From Stropharia rugosoannulata (taxonomy: Eukaryota > Basidiomycota > Agaricomycetes > Agaricales > Strophariaceae), in NCBI GenBank assembly GCA_028532985.1, contig JANCIK010000009.1, positions 3,038,001 through 3,102,000 of the forward strand: a stretch of 64,000 nucleotides of DNA, read 5' to 3'. Below are positions 13,582 to 24,585 of the stretch, piece by piece. Under the pieces are notes generated by a model. The model saw only the letters and a program-made list of their open reading frames with translations, did not search any database and had not been told where the DNA came from. Position numbers and translations under genes: made by a program. How positions within the stretch are numbered: the stretch's first letter is position 1; every line of letters begins with the position of its first letter.

Positions 13582-14280
13582 GATCATGGACAGTCTTTCT
13601 GCTTCGCTGTAATCTTCAGTTTTTTATATCTCGGGTATTGCGCACGTTCAGGCCCCGGACAGAGAATATCAAAGACCCGCATAGATAGGTCTTCTTTACG
13701 ATGAATTATGCACCTGGACGAATTATCATGAACTACTATATGTAGCCGGCTTCACGTAATAGAGCTGTAGTACTGTGAATGTGACACTAAAATCATGGTT
13801 AGTAGATATACCAATGAACAAATAATTAGAAAGGACGTCGGTTGTCTTAACCTGGTGCATGGCGGCTGCGCATTAAATATACCTCGCAGCAGCGTGAGAG
13901 GCAAGGTCCTTACGTGGTAGAGTCTGCCTTCGTTTCTGTTAATCAACCCTTTTGGAGCGCCGTGACGAGGTTTCTCTATCCAGGCTCCCCTTTGCCCTGT
14001 AACATGGAAGGTTACTTGTTGAATGTAATGACCCCAACAGATGCGACTATATCTCTGACGCAAAAGTCGTGTATTCAGACCATGATGCATGAGCTTCTAT
14101 ACCATTGTTTAGAATATTAACAGGGACGCACACATAATGCATGAATACTAAGTAATTGTCGATAAATTGTAATACAATGTTTCAATACACTAATTCTAAA
14201 TACAACAACACCTTCTGTGTACGTACATTAGAGTAGACATACATGTACACATACATTTCTCGTTAAGCTCTGGAGATCAC
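13582..14280. other. convergent intergenic region GH16 / laccase
   Basis: About 700 bp between the 3' ends of two convergent genes, AT-rich. Nothing recognised beyond presumed 3' UTRs. Confidence 0.5.
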
Positions 14281-16545
14281 TCAGTTTAAAGCCCTAGTAA
14301 TGTTAAACGTTTGCGGAGGCAGGCTGTTAAATGTCGGGCAGAGATCAGTCCACGCGGCTATAATCATAAGTAAGTCCAGTGAAAACAAAATAATCAAGGA
14401 CGTCTGTAATTACCAGGTGGGTTCTCAGTCATCGAGACGCCATCAACATCTTCAGCCATCACTACTGCAAGACCACTGGAAGAATAGAAAGCTAATCAGC
14501 GACTCCCTCGTCCTCGTAAAATGCCAGCTTACCGGTCGAGATGCCAGTCAATATGGCTAGAGAATGACGTATCTCAGAACCTTTCCAGAAGAACAAGCAA
14601 GGAACGTACCAGTGCAAGATCCAGGGTCCAGCGTTATCAGTTTCAAACCGGATGGTCACATTATCGGTGGTGTCAGTGCCTAATTGAACAACGTCCCGTC
14701 GCACTGGGTTGTTGTAGTTGTAACTGTCATTTCCTGCGCTCCGAACAACAGAGAATGCATGTCCGTGCAGATGAATGGGGTGCTGTCATGATATTAATTG
14801 AGCACTGCCGTCATACCATATCGATATCAATCCACTTACAGGACTACCAGGAGAACCACCGGGCATGTTGATCTCAATTACCTTATTCGGAGGTAACAAG
14901 TAGACTGATCCCTTCGGAAGTAGCTGATCGATACTTCGAGCTCCACTGAGAATTTGTAACAGTACCGGCACATCGGGGGGAACGAATTCAGCATCATTCA
15001 CTTCGAAGTTTCCATTGGCAAGCCGAGTAATGTTCAATTCGAGGGATACGTCTGCATTCCCGACACCGGGAACGCCAGGCGCTGCCGGGTTCTCTAAAGG
15101 TTGCAGGTTGTTCTCCACCATAGGACGAGTGCTGTTCACTAGTGGTGTAGTAGGGTCTACCACCGGTGCATTCACGTAGCGCAGAATCGCGGAGTTGACC
15201 CCATTTGTGAATCCCGGAGGTCCCCCGCCACTGGGCAATGCACGAACCCAGTAGTTGGATGGCTGTTGGTTGGCCTGCAGAATGAAAGAATATCGCTGGC
15301 CCGCATAGATCCTGATGGAGTCTACAGAAAGTGGCTGCACGAGGATACCATCGACTTCGATTATTTGCTAGAACCCCACGTTAATATCATTCATACACTG
15401 AATGAAGGACCACTTCTACTAACCATGATATGCCCATCAATTGAGAAGACATAGTTGGGTGCACAGGAAATGGAGACAAGGCGGAAACGGTAGCGCTTGT
15501 TCGGAATAACCGAAATGACAGCAAGCGGCGAGGTTGAGTCGTTAGCATTGCGTCCCAAGCCGTTGATCAGTGTAGCATCCGCCCGGGGAGGACCAGAGGC
15601 TGCGCCTAAAATAGGTGCAACTGTATGGTACCTATGAGATTATGTCGCATTAAGTTAATGTCCGTTTCCGGAGGAGACAAAATGACGCACCAGTCGGCCA
15701 ACGTGATTACCGTGGATTCTGGAACGCCATTCATTAGCGCTCAATGAATGAAGTGACATTGATTCATACTTACCATCATCATAGTCGTATCTAGAGCAAC
15801 ATGATACTATGGTGAATGACAGAATTGCACTAGAACGCTCAAACACTTACTGGCTCTTGTAAGGATCATATGGGTCATATATCACAAAGGCGCCTCGTAG
15901 TCCATCACAGTATTGCGTGGCTTCAGTAGGTCAGAAAATAGCTGAATGAAAACACGGCATCACCTACAGTAATGAGAGTGATACCAATATGTGCCCGCCT
16001 GGTCGAGCGCTTGGAATTGATAATTGAAAGAATGGTTTGGTGTAATAGGGCATTGCGTTACTCCTACAGGCCCGTCTGCCCAAGCAGTCCCTTTTTGGAA
16101 AAGCCCGTGCCAGTGCTAGAAGAGGCAATTTTTGAGTGAAACCGGTGAAAATTACCATACTATAGCTGACTTACAATACTGGTGCTGACGAGCATGCTCG
16201 TGTCGTTTAACTGATTAACGACATTCAGATTAAACGAGTCTCCCTTTGGTAGAACGTCAATCAAGTGTTGTTTTACACGAGTACCATCTGGGGCTCCTAC
16301 CTTTTGTCCGGTGATAAGCGGTCCTGGAAATGTCACAGAGTTTGGGGCACCTCCAGCAAGGACAGCACTATTGAATGGGTTAGAATTATTCAATGAGATA
16401 TATGAGCTGGGCTAAGAGCTTACGAGCGATTAAAGCCGTCCGGACTGACAACTTTATTTTGAATATAGAGATTAGCATTGGGGCCGACGGCTGCAAGTGC
16501 CCCTGAGATGAGGTACAGCCCGAGGATGGTTAAGAATTGGCGCAT
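14281..16545 (-). CDS. laccase (multicopper oxidase, AA1_1)
   Basis: Secreted blue copper oxidase taking electrons from phenols and reducing O2 to water. The start at 16545 gives signal [18 protein letters not shown], mature [19 protein letters not shown]. About 12 short introns. All four copper signatures can be assembled: L1 [18 protein letters not shown] with TQCPI; L2 [21 protein letters not shown]3 [18 protein letters not shown]4 [20 protein letters not shown], the last split by an intron inside the HCH motif. The product ends at [12 protein letters not shown] (14281), about 520 residues, a normal length. The residue ten after the T1 Cys is Leu, whereas many high-potential laccases have Phe there. 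The usual Glu-Ala after HL is Asp-Arg. No frameshift or stop was seen. TATA box and start are well placed. Convergent with the GH16 gene. Confidence 0.95.
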
Positions 16546-17771
16546 CGAGAAAAGGGTGTTCTGAGCACTCAATGCTCAGGTCTTACGAGCGGGCTGACTT
16601 ATATATACTGCTGAGATACCTTGTGAATCGGAAAGATTCATACAAATGGCGCATAACCACCATTCCACAAGAACACTTCCGGCGTTGCAAGGACTCGCGT
16701 AACGGCCTCTTCAGATGTACGTACTCTCCCGTGTGGGAACACACCTAGATTTATATCAACATTTAGACGCAGAGGAAGTACCTTAAAAACTAGTGTTAAG
16801 ACTTGCCATAATGAGGAGTAAGGGGTCAAAAATCCTCACACAGAAAGTACATCTTTCATCTGTCTCTATGTCACTTGAGAAGCTTCATAGTTACGACTCT
16901 TGGACGGATTCCAGAAGCTCGATAGCTTAACTTTGAACCTGCCCATTTGTGGGGTGTTGAAACCTGTTGGAACTCTCCCGAGGTGAGCGTTCTCATGCTA
17001 TGGAGTCTGGAACGGTGATTGCCGCTGATGCGCGCTTGACGCCATCTGACTTTGAAAATAGGTCTTGGCAGTGGCTATGCACGCGCACCGTACACATGGC
17101 CCTCGGACTCACGGTTTTGGGACAGTGCTCGTGCACTCTACTACTTTAATAGACTATGAAGCCTGAACTAACAATGTCCATTGTGAAGAAGGTGCGTAAT
17201 ATATGGTATCAAGCGTCGCCGAACACTGGTCTTTAGGCATGCGCCAGCTGCAGTGACGGCCGTTTTTGAAGACATATTGCATAATGAAGAATGAAATGAA
17301 GTGCTGTCTACCTGGGGAAACAGTCTGCCCGACCCCGGCGGAAACTGTAGTGGTGCGTAATGTCTGTTACTTTAACGCATATTCCCGCTACCTTTTAAGG
17401 TAGTGGGTCTTGGGGAGCGAACTTTTCTGAAAAATGGCAGAAGATCACAAAATTTCCATATATACCTTGACTGTTCCCATGGTCATGTTATGTCATCATG
17501 TAATCCCTTCTAGACCCTTCTTTGCTTTTGCGTCATTGCTTCGATCGTACACTTATCTTCTCTCCCTGGTACGCCTCTATTTCGATGTTCTTAATACACA
17601 TACTTCATCAGTCTCCCTTTTCTTAGTGCTCTGAATCGATCTTATTCTTCTTCCCACCTCGGCCACTGGTGATCGCTCAACCCTACATCGTGAGAGCTAT
17701 TTACTGCTGCTTGTTCTTCTATTTCTTCTCGTCTGAATTTCCTTATTGTTTTCTATAGGTTCTTTTCGAGG
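16546..17771. other. laccase promoter and probable Helitron 5' boundary zone
   Basis: About 1.2 kb between the divergent laccase gene and the Helitron Rep/helicase ORF. The part near the laccase is its promoter. Base composition becomes more T-rich from about 17.45 kb, suggesting that the Helitron begins somewhere between about 17.1 and 17.7 kb. I could not fix the 5'-TC end by eye. Confidence 0.4.
16598..16607 (-). promoter_or_regulatory. TATA box of laccase gene
   Basis: CTTATATATA on the plus strand reads TATATATAAG for the gene, about 55-60 bp upstream of the laccase start codon. Confidence 0.6.
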
Positions 17772-20700
17772 GTGATCTGCATTTATATGTGTGATATGTC
17801 CCATTTTCATTCGTGCCATCCCCTTTCCAATGACCCAGGTGTCACTGGCCCAGGTGCCGCTACTAGTATCATTTTCCCCCAAAAACACGTTAGTGAAGAA
17901 CGTCCTCATGTCCATCGTCATACCGGCGATATTGACTCCGATCCCGACAACCGTGACGGCGGTACAACAGATATTGATGTCAGTCGTATGCTAGCATACA
18001 TTGAGTGTGCTCGTAAGTCTGATCTGAAAAGCTTAGCTCAATCTCATAACATTACATTTCCATCCAATTCAACCCAGGACTATCTGCGCGTCGTGATTTG
18101 TTCACATGTTGTTATGGGCTGCTGTGCTACTTCTATGGGATCTGTATGTCAATCTATTAGGTCTTTACTCCCTGATGACTGCACTGTGTCCAATTCTCTT
18201 CTACAGATTTATTTGTTATCTCTGTTGTCACGTAGCGCTAATTTGAAGCCACTACGCCGTGTACTTACTATTTTGGAAGTTCCCTTTGATTCTCATACGC
18301 ATGTAGCTCCCTTGCGTACTCTATTGAAAAAACATGTAACATCTCTGCGTGCTGTTCAGCGTAATGTCGACCGTGCAGAATCCCGTCGTCACTTTATTCG
18401 ATCTGTCAATGAAGACCATAGGTCACAGCGCGAGAACATACGGGAGAAGTGGCCGCAGCTTGTAGATGATGCTTTGAAGGAGAAGCTTTTGAAACTTTTT
18501 CGACAAGAAATTTCAAGCTCTGTACTAGCCATGCGTGTTTGCGCAGTCTGTGCAGAGGATGTATTAGGAAGCAATGCACTTAAACTAAGAGTATCTGATA
18601 TTGATCTATCATTGTTAAAACGAGACACTCGCAATGTGACACATTCATTTATGTCCCAAAGTATTGCACGTAGTCCTCTGAATGATTTCTTACTTGATTC
18701 TAATGGTATTATTCTGTCGAATTCTCCGAATGATACTGTTCTTCAAATTTGCAAAGCTTGTCACTCATGCCTCAAGAAGAATAAGCTCCCTCCGTTATCA
18801 ATTGCAAACTCTATGTATCCAGGTGATATGCCGACAGAGTTGTCTGACTTGACCTTTATAGAGGAGGCTATGATTGCTCGCTGCCGTGTTAAAAGTTGGA
18901 TTGCACAACTCACAGAAAATGAGGATCAACCTGTTACGCCTGATATTCAGCGAGGCATCCAAGGTCATATTATTATATATCCCCAGCGTCCTTCAGAGGT
19001 TGCTAAGTTACTTCCGCCAGAAGTGTCTGATATACTATCACCAATATGTGTTATTTTTGTAGGCGCATCCCCTCCTTCTTCTGAATGGCTAATAAAGCAT
19101 GCACGTCCCCTTACTGTACGTCGTGAGAAAGTTCGTGCTGCTCTTTTGTGGCTAAAGCGACATAATCCTTTGTATGAAGATGTTGAAATTAATTATCCTG
19201 TTCTAAATAGTCTTGAAGATAACCAAGTTCTTCCCTTTCATATAGAGCACATACTTCCTTCTGCCGCAGGGCAATCGTTAACCTCACGCTATGATGACAT
19301 TTCTGAACTTGCTGCTAATCAGACAATATCACCTCAACAAAGTCCCCCTCATTCTTCACATAATTCAAGCCGCACTTCTCAGCATACGGAAGCTGTTAAC
19401 AATGTTCCTCCTGCCCATGTGCACAATCCATCTGAGTCTCCAGACACAGATACAGCCAATACAAGCATTAATTTTCAAAATGTGGTTATAACCGACGTGA
19501 CAGGCTATGCTCCTGCGCATGAACTTCGTGCTGCTGCCATGCGACACATAAAGCGTGGGGGCGGTTATGTTCAAATTACACATGACCCTCTTCCTGTTAA
19601 CGAGTTCTTTAATCCTGACTTATTTCCTATGATCTATCCAACTCTTTTTCCCTATGGCATAGGCGGAATTGAGGACAAACGAAGACAAGTTCCTGTATCC
19701 ATGAAGCGGCACGCAAAGCATTTTTTTAGTTTACATGATAAGCGCTTTCGAGAGCACTATTCATTTCTCTTTACAATTTTTAATATTCTTCAGCGGCGTT
19801 CCATATTACTGCATACAAGTTTAAAAGTACGTCGGTCTAGGTTTGAATCTGTTGCTTCAACTCTTGCAGAAATTTCCCCTGACACAATTAATAGTATGGT
19901 CGAGAAAATGGCTACAGGTGACCCTGTTTCTGCAAATAGTCCTGAGGAGAAGAAAGTTCTGCAACTAATGCAGGAAGTAAATGCTGTCACAACCAATGTA
20001 CCGGGTTCCCCATCCTCTCGGGTCAGTATGCGTAATGAAATTAGGGCGTTAATGATTGAGCTCGGCACTCCGAGCTTTTTTATTACATTTAATCCTGCTG
20101 ACGTTTATAATCCCCTTGTTAAGTTTTTGGCAGGGTCTGACATTGATATAGACAATTTACTTCCTGATGATGTCCCTCAGTATTGGGAGCAGGCAACATT
20201 TATCTCGAGAAATCCTTTTGTTGCTGCAAAGTTCTTTAACATATACATTAAAGCTATTATTAAATGTCTTCTTCGCTATGATCCTTTATTCAAAGATACG
20301 GAAGGTGGTGTTCTAGGTCTGGTAAATGGTTATTATGGTTGCGTAGAAGCGCAAGGCCGTGGGTCCTTACATTGTCACATGATTATTTGGCTTGAGGGTG
20401 CATTGAATCCAAATGAGATAAAGAAGCGTATTGTAGAAAACGGTGACACTGATTTCCGTGACAGACTTATAGCATTCTTGGATGACACAATCTCTAATTC
20501 CGTTCCTGCTGATCCCGATCCAAATCTGGTTGTACCTTCTTCAGTACACAACCCATGCGCTGTACGTGGTGTGTCGTTAGGTCTGCCTGATGACGATCGC
20601 GCGAAAGCTCGTCAAAAAGATTTACATAATTTGGTTAAAGCTTGTCAACTTCATAAGCACTCGCGTACTTGTTATAAGTATTGGAAAGGTCCCGGTCATC

Positions 20701-23700
20701 CTAAGGAGTGTCGATTTGGTCTTGGCGATAATGTTTTCTGTCCGCATACATATTTTGACATGGACACAGGTGAGCTTTGTCTGAGATGCCTTGACGGCCT
20801 TGTGAATAACTTTAATGCAACAATATTAGAGGCAATACGCTGCAATATGGATATAAAATTTATAGGCTCTGGTGCTATTGCGAAAGCAATTACATACTAC
20901 ATAACAAATTATATTACAAAAACTCAACTCAAAACCCATGTTGCATATGCTGCACTTGAGCTTGCTGTACGTAAGTTGGGTGAATATAATCCTGAAGACA
21001 ATGAAATTACAATCCATGCTAAACGGCTATTGCAGAAATGTGCATATTCAATGATCTCCCACCAGGAACTGTCCGCTCAGCAAGTGGCATCTTACCTGAT
21101 GGACTATGAGGATCATTACACAAGTCATTTATATCGTCACTTGTACTGGACATCGTTTGAACGCTTTATCAATGCGGAGGATCCAAGTCCCGAGTGTTAC
21201 ACTTCCTATTCCTCCCATAATTCCAACCCAGAAAATCAGGTAGAATTATCACAGGATACTGACAGTGATGATAACACGATTAGCACTGGTGATAGCACTA
21301 CAAATTCAGAGTTGCATCGCCACTTAGATGACACTGAATACACAGATCCTACTACAGATTATAGTGAAGATGACGAAGATCCAGAGGTTACAATTGTGTG
21401 CCAGCCTTCTGGTGAGCTCACGGCAAAAGCATCACAGGTTGCAGACTATCAATGCAGAGGTGATAAACTAAAAGACTTTTCTCTATGGGACTTTATCTCA
21501 TATGTAGACAAAGTGTCATCCAGTACCACCATAACTTCTGACTCTGATGAAATTGTAATGAATGATAATTTGATAAACGAGTTACATGCTGAATACACTC
21601 CTTTGTCTATAAAAAATCTACCTAAAAACCGCAGCGAAAGTGCCCGCAGAATACGTGACAAGTTGAAGCAACCACATATTGAAGCTTTGACTCATAATCT
21701 CTGTGTACGCTTTCAGGATAGTAAGTACGTACCTGTGCCAATAGGTCCCGCACTGCCACGTCGTGACCAGAAAAATAGTTATGCCCGCTACTGTCGGCTT
21801 ATGCTAATATTTTTCAAACCGTGGCGGCACGCCTATGATCTCCGAAACAAAGAAGAATCATGGGTCGATGCATTTCATCGATTTCATGCTGGCTGTTGCC
21901 CTTCTATTAAGACCATCATGAACAACATGCAGCTCCTACATGAATACCGTGATAATGGAATTGATCATTTCTCGAATAGAGAGAAGTACTCACGCAGGTG
22001 TCGCAATCCTTTATTTAAAGAATCCACAGCCAATCGTGCTGCTCATACAACAGGTGACTCTGATATATGTCTTGGTCCCATTGACCAAGCTGAAATTCTA
22101 AGCCATCTAGAAGATATATCATCTTGCCATTCAGCTAAAGCTGCTGCCTCTTTACAGAATGTAAATGAATGTTTGGATTCCATTACCAAAAGTGGCATGT
22201 ATACAAAAATACACTACGCACAAGAAGGGCAATTTTCGCACGCTGTCGATTTTCGCACATGTGTCGAGGACGTTACGGATAATGACCTTGCTCTTGAAGA
22301 CATTTGGAGAAAAGAGTATGATGACCGTAGACAGCTTTGGAAAGGAAGATCTGTGCACTCCAATAATTCAATGTCAACAGAGTCTTATCCAGTGACTCAA
22401 CACCCTACAGCAACAAACACTGTGAGTGATGGCAGTGTCCTCCGTAATGCCCTTCAAACCTCAAACATTGCATCCCAAAGCTATAATCCTTCAATTGTGA
22501 CATTATCACAGCCCTTATTGTCTGATTCACATACTGGGTCAAATATTAACAATGCTATAAATGATATTATACTCACTCACACACTCAATCAAGAGCAGGC
22601 ACGAGCATTTCGGCTCATTTGTGAGCGCACCTGTACAGATGGTAACCAGAATAATCCGTTGCGTATGTATCTTGGCGGTGCTGGTGGTACAGGAAAGTCC
22701 CGTGTCATTCTTTCTCTAATTGAATTCTTCACTCGTCGCAACCAACTGCATCGTTTGCGTCTTGCTTCATACACAGGAGTTGCTGCAAGTAATATAAATG
22801 GTATTACAATCCATACTGCCCTCTGTTTAAATCAAAGAAAGCAAAATGGCCCATTATCAAAGACACACCGTGACCTAGTTGCCTCGTGGGAAGGCGTCGA
22901 CATATTCTTTATAGACGAGATATCAATGATAGGCTGTAAAACTTTCAATGACATCAGTGAGGCCTTAATGGAAACCAAAGGTAATAGCTTGCCCTTTGGT
23001 GGCATACACATGATTGTTGCTGGTGACTTCGCTCAGTTACCTCCTGTTGGGCAAACAAGACTATCCGCAAAGGTTGACACATCACAGCTCAAGTCTGCAT
23101 CCAAGCGAGGACAAGATATTATTGCTGGTAAGCTACTATGGTTATCGTTCCAGGATGTTGTTGTCCTCACAGAGAGTATGCGACAATCAGGTCCGGAGAA
23201 TGTGCCTTTCGTTCAATTACTTAACCGTCTACGAGAAGGAAAATGTACCCAAGACGATTACATATTGCTTTCTAGTCGTACTTTTGAAAATGCTAAAATC
23301 AACTGGTCCTATTGGGGCCTGGCCCCCATTATTGTATCAGAAAATGCTCAAAAGGATGCTTTAAACGAGCAGGGCGCACTTGCTTTTGCTGAGCGCACAG
23401 GTCAACAATTACACTGGTACTATGCAATAGATACACATAGGGGCGAACTGGTTACCGATCCTGACCTTAAAAATCATCTCTACCACCTGAATTCCGGTAT
23501 TACAAACCAACGACTAGGTAAAGTACCTCTTGCTATAGGAATGCCCGTATTGATATGTCAGAACTATGATGTCAACAGTGGTATAGTAAATGGCTGCTCC
23601 GGTATACTTAAAAAGATTAGATATCAATTGGACACTTACGGTAACCGGCACGCGGTATCATGTGTTGTAGAGTCTGAGTTTGTGAGTGGTAAACCATTGA

Positions 23701-24221
23701 AACATCTTCAAGACCGTGAATGTGTCATCTTACAAGACACAACATCTATTACATTTGAACACCCTCATTCAGGGAAAAAATGTACTATCACAAGGACACA
23801 GCTCCCCATTACACCTGCCTTTGCAATGACTGCTCATAAGGCACAAGGACGAACAATGCCAAAAGTTATAATTGATTTGGCAAACTGCCGCGGTACAGAA
23901 TCGCCATATGTGATGGTCTCACGCGCAACATCACTTGACGGCCTCCTGATTTTACGGTCTTTCTCGCCAAATAAAATTATGTGCCGTCAGTCCCAGGACA
24001 CCAGAAGAGAGTTTTCCAGACTCAATGAGCTTAGACTAAAAACAATTACAAGGATTGGAACAGACGAAGAACGCGCAGCAGCAGCCGCTGAGCTCAGTCA
24101 ATATGACTCATCTGTGCCTCTTCGACCCAAAGGTTCTGGCTGCACCATTACGCACAAAAAACGTCATTTAGATGCTAGTCAATATATACCACCACGTAAG
24201 AAAGTACGACTTACTAATTAA
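17772..24221 (+). CDS. Helitron Rep/helicase transposase (RepHel)
   Basis: Single 2149-codon ORF without introns. The N-terminal 450 residues contain a Cys-containing fungal Helitron region with the segment KNKLPPLSIANSMYPGDMP (DUF6570-like). The Rep part starts near residue 590 (VNEFFNPDLFPMIYPTLFPY, Helitron_like_N). It carries the HUH metal motif in GRGSLHCHMIIWLEG at about 860-875, and the nicking-Tyr region IAKAITYYITNYITKTQ at about 1035-1050. An acidic/Ser-rich insert lies near 1140-1220. The SF1B Pif1-like helicase follows: Walker A LGGAGGTGKSRVI (about 1633), Walker B FFIDEISMIG (about 1712), VAGDFAQLPPVG (about 1750), AMTAHKAQGRTMPKVI (about 2016) and YVMVSRATSLDGLLIL (about 2045). 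All key residues look intact. An alternative start at MSHFHSC, 9 codons in, is possible. Base use is AT-richer than the neighbouring host genes. Confidence 0.95.
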   Translation: MICIYMCDMSHFHSCHPLSNDPGVTGPGAATSIIFPQKHVSEERPHVHRHTGDIDSDPDNRDGGTTDIDVSRMLAYIECARKSDLKSLAQSHNITFPSNSTQDYLRVVICSHVVMGCCATSMGSVCQSIRSLLPDDCTVSNSLLQIYLLSLLSRSANLKPLRRVLTILEVPFDSHTHVAPLRTLLKKHVTSLRAVQRNVDRAESRRHFIRSVNEDHRSQRENIREKWPQLVDDALKEKLLKLFRQEISSSVLAMRVCAVCAEDVLGSNALKLRVSDIDLSLLKRDTRNVTHSFMSQSIARSPLNDFLLDSNGIILSNSPNDTVLQICKACHSCLKKNKLPPLSIANSMYPGDMPTELSDLTFIEEAMIARCRVKSWIAQLTENEDQPVTPDIQRGIQGHIIIYPQRPSEVAKLLPPEVSDILSPICVIFVGASPPSSEWLIKHARPLTVRREKVRAALLWLKRHNPLYEDVEINYPVLNSLEDNQVLPFHIEHILPSAAGQSLTSRYDDISELAANQTISPQQSPPHSSHNSSRTSQHTEAVNNVPPAHVHNPSESPDTDTANTSINFQNVVITDVTGYAPAHELRAAAMRHIKRGGGYVQITHDPLPVNEFFNPDLFPMIYPTLFPYGIGGIEDKRRQVPVSMKRHAKHFFSLHDKRFREHYSFLFTIFNILQRRSILLHTSLKVRRSRFESVASTLAEISPDTINSMVEKMATGDPVSANSPEEKKVLQLMQEVNAVTTNVPGSPSSRVSMRNEIRALMIELGTPSFFITFNPADVYNPLVKFLAGSDIDIDNLLPDDVPQYWEQATFISRNPFVAAKFFNIYIKAIIKCLLRYDPLFKDTEGGVLGLVNGYYGCVEAQGRGSLHCHMIIWLEGALNPNEIKKRIVENGDTDFRDRLIAFLDDTISNSVPADPDPNLVVPSSVHNPCAVRGVSLGLPDDDRAKARQKDLHNLVKACQLHKHSRTCYKYWKGPGHPKECRFGLGDNVFCPHTYFDMDTGELCLRCLDGLVNNFNATILEAIRCNMDIKFIGSGAIAKAITYYITNYITKTQLKTHVAYAALELAVRKLGEYNPEDNEITIHAKRLLQKCAYSMISHQELSAQQVASYLMDYEDHYTSHLYRHLYWTSFERFINAEDPSPECYTSYSSHNSNPENQVELSQDTDSDDNTISTGDSTTNSELHRHLDDTEYTDPTTDYSEDDEDPEVTIVCQPSGELTAKASQVADYQCRGDKLKDFSLWDFISYVDKVSSSTTITSDSDEIVMNDNLINELHAEYTPLSIKNLPKNRSESARRIRDKLKQPHIEALTHNLCVRFQDSKYVPVPIGPALPRRDQKNSYARYCRLMLIFFKPWRHAYDLRNKEESWVDAFHRFHAGCCPSIKTIMNNMQLLHEYRDNGIDHFSNREKYSRRCRNPLFKESTANRAAHTTGDSDICLGPIDQAEILSHLEDISSCHSAKAAASLQNVNECLDSITKSGMYTKIHYAQEGQFSHAVDFRTCVEDVTDNDLALEDIWRKEYDDRRQLWKGRSVHSNNSMSTESYPVTQHPTATNTVSDGSVLRNALQTSNIASQSYNPSIVTLSQPLLSDSHTGSNINNAINDIILTHTLNQEQARAFRLICERTCTDGNQNNPLRMYLGGAGGTGKSRVILSLIEFFTRRNQLHRLRLASYTGVAASNINGITIHTALCLNQRKQNGPLSKTHRDLVASWEGVDIFFIDEISMIGCKTFNDISEALMETKGNSLPFGGIHMIVAGDFAQLPPVGQTRLSAKVDTSQLKSASKRGQDIIAGKLLWLSFQDVVVLTESMRQSGPENVPFVQLLNRLREGKCTQDDYILLSSRTFENAKINWSYWGLAPIIVSENAQKDALNEQGALAFAERTGQQLHWYYAIDTHRGELVTDPDLKNHLYHLNSGITNQRLGKVPLAIGMPVLICQNYDVNSGIVNGCSGILKKIRYQLDTYGNRHAVSCVVESEFVSGKPLKHLQDRECVILQDTTSITFEHPHSGKKCTITRTQLPITPAFAMTAHKAQGRTMPKVIIDLANCRGTESPYVMVSRATSLDGLLILRSFSPNKIMCRQSQDTRREFSRLNELRLKTITRIGTDEERAAAAAELSQYDSSVPLRPKGSGCTITHKKRHLDASQYIPPRKKVRLTN

Positions 24222-24500
24222 TGCTGTAACCAATTCATAGTAATTTTCCGGTGGAGCAAAGATCATGTACAAATAAGTAAATTGATTTACTTATGGGGTT
24301 ATGGTCGATACTAATGGAACAAGTATTGACATCTCGACTTATGCCAAGCTGTTTCATACATACAGCACAATCTCTGTTTGCAATGTACCAGTAAACGAAA
24401 GAATTGTCTAGAACTCAGAAGATCCTTATGTTGTCTCTGCAATGCCGATTTGTACGGTGCAACTCACTGTATATGATGTCACAAGCGCCTATCCGTAAGG

Positions 24501-24507
24501 TATAAAA
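24501..24507 (+). promoter_or_regulatory. TATA box of the second Helitron gene
   Basis: TATAAAA 85 bp upstream of the start codon at 24586. It implies that the second gene is transcribed on its own rather than by read-through from RepHel. Confidence 0.5.
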
Positions 24508-24585
24508 TCTGTTTGTACGCTCTCACTGACGCCGTATTATACCAACATCTCTTTCTTCTCAATTTACCACTACTCCTATCTGCCT

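Noticed and set aside
14786..15340. 184-residue protein as an independent gene
   Set aside because: It is one large exon of the laccase ([18 protein letters not shown] to GGSPGSP) and continues by splicing into the L3 copper motif.
17434..17634. Short ORF before RepHel as an extra Helitron gene
   Set aside because: Sixty-six codons, no conserved feature, ends before RepHel in unrelated context; probably leader sequence.
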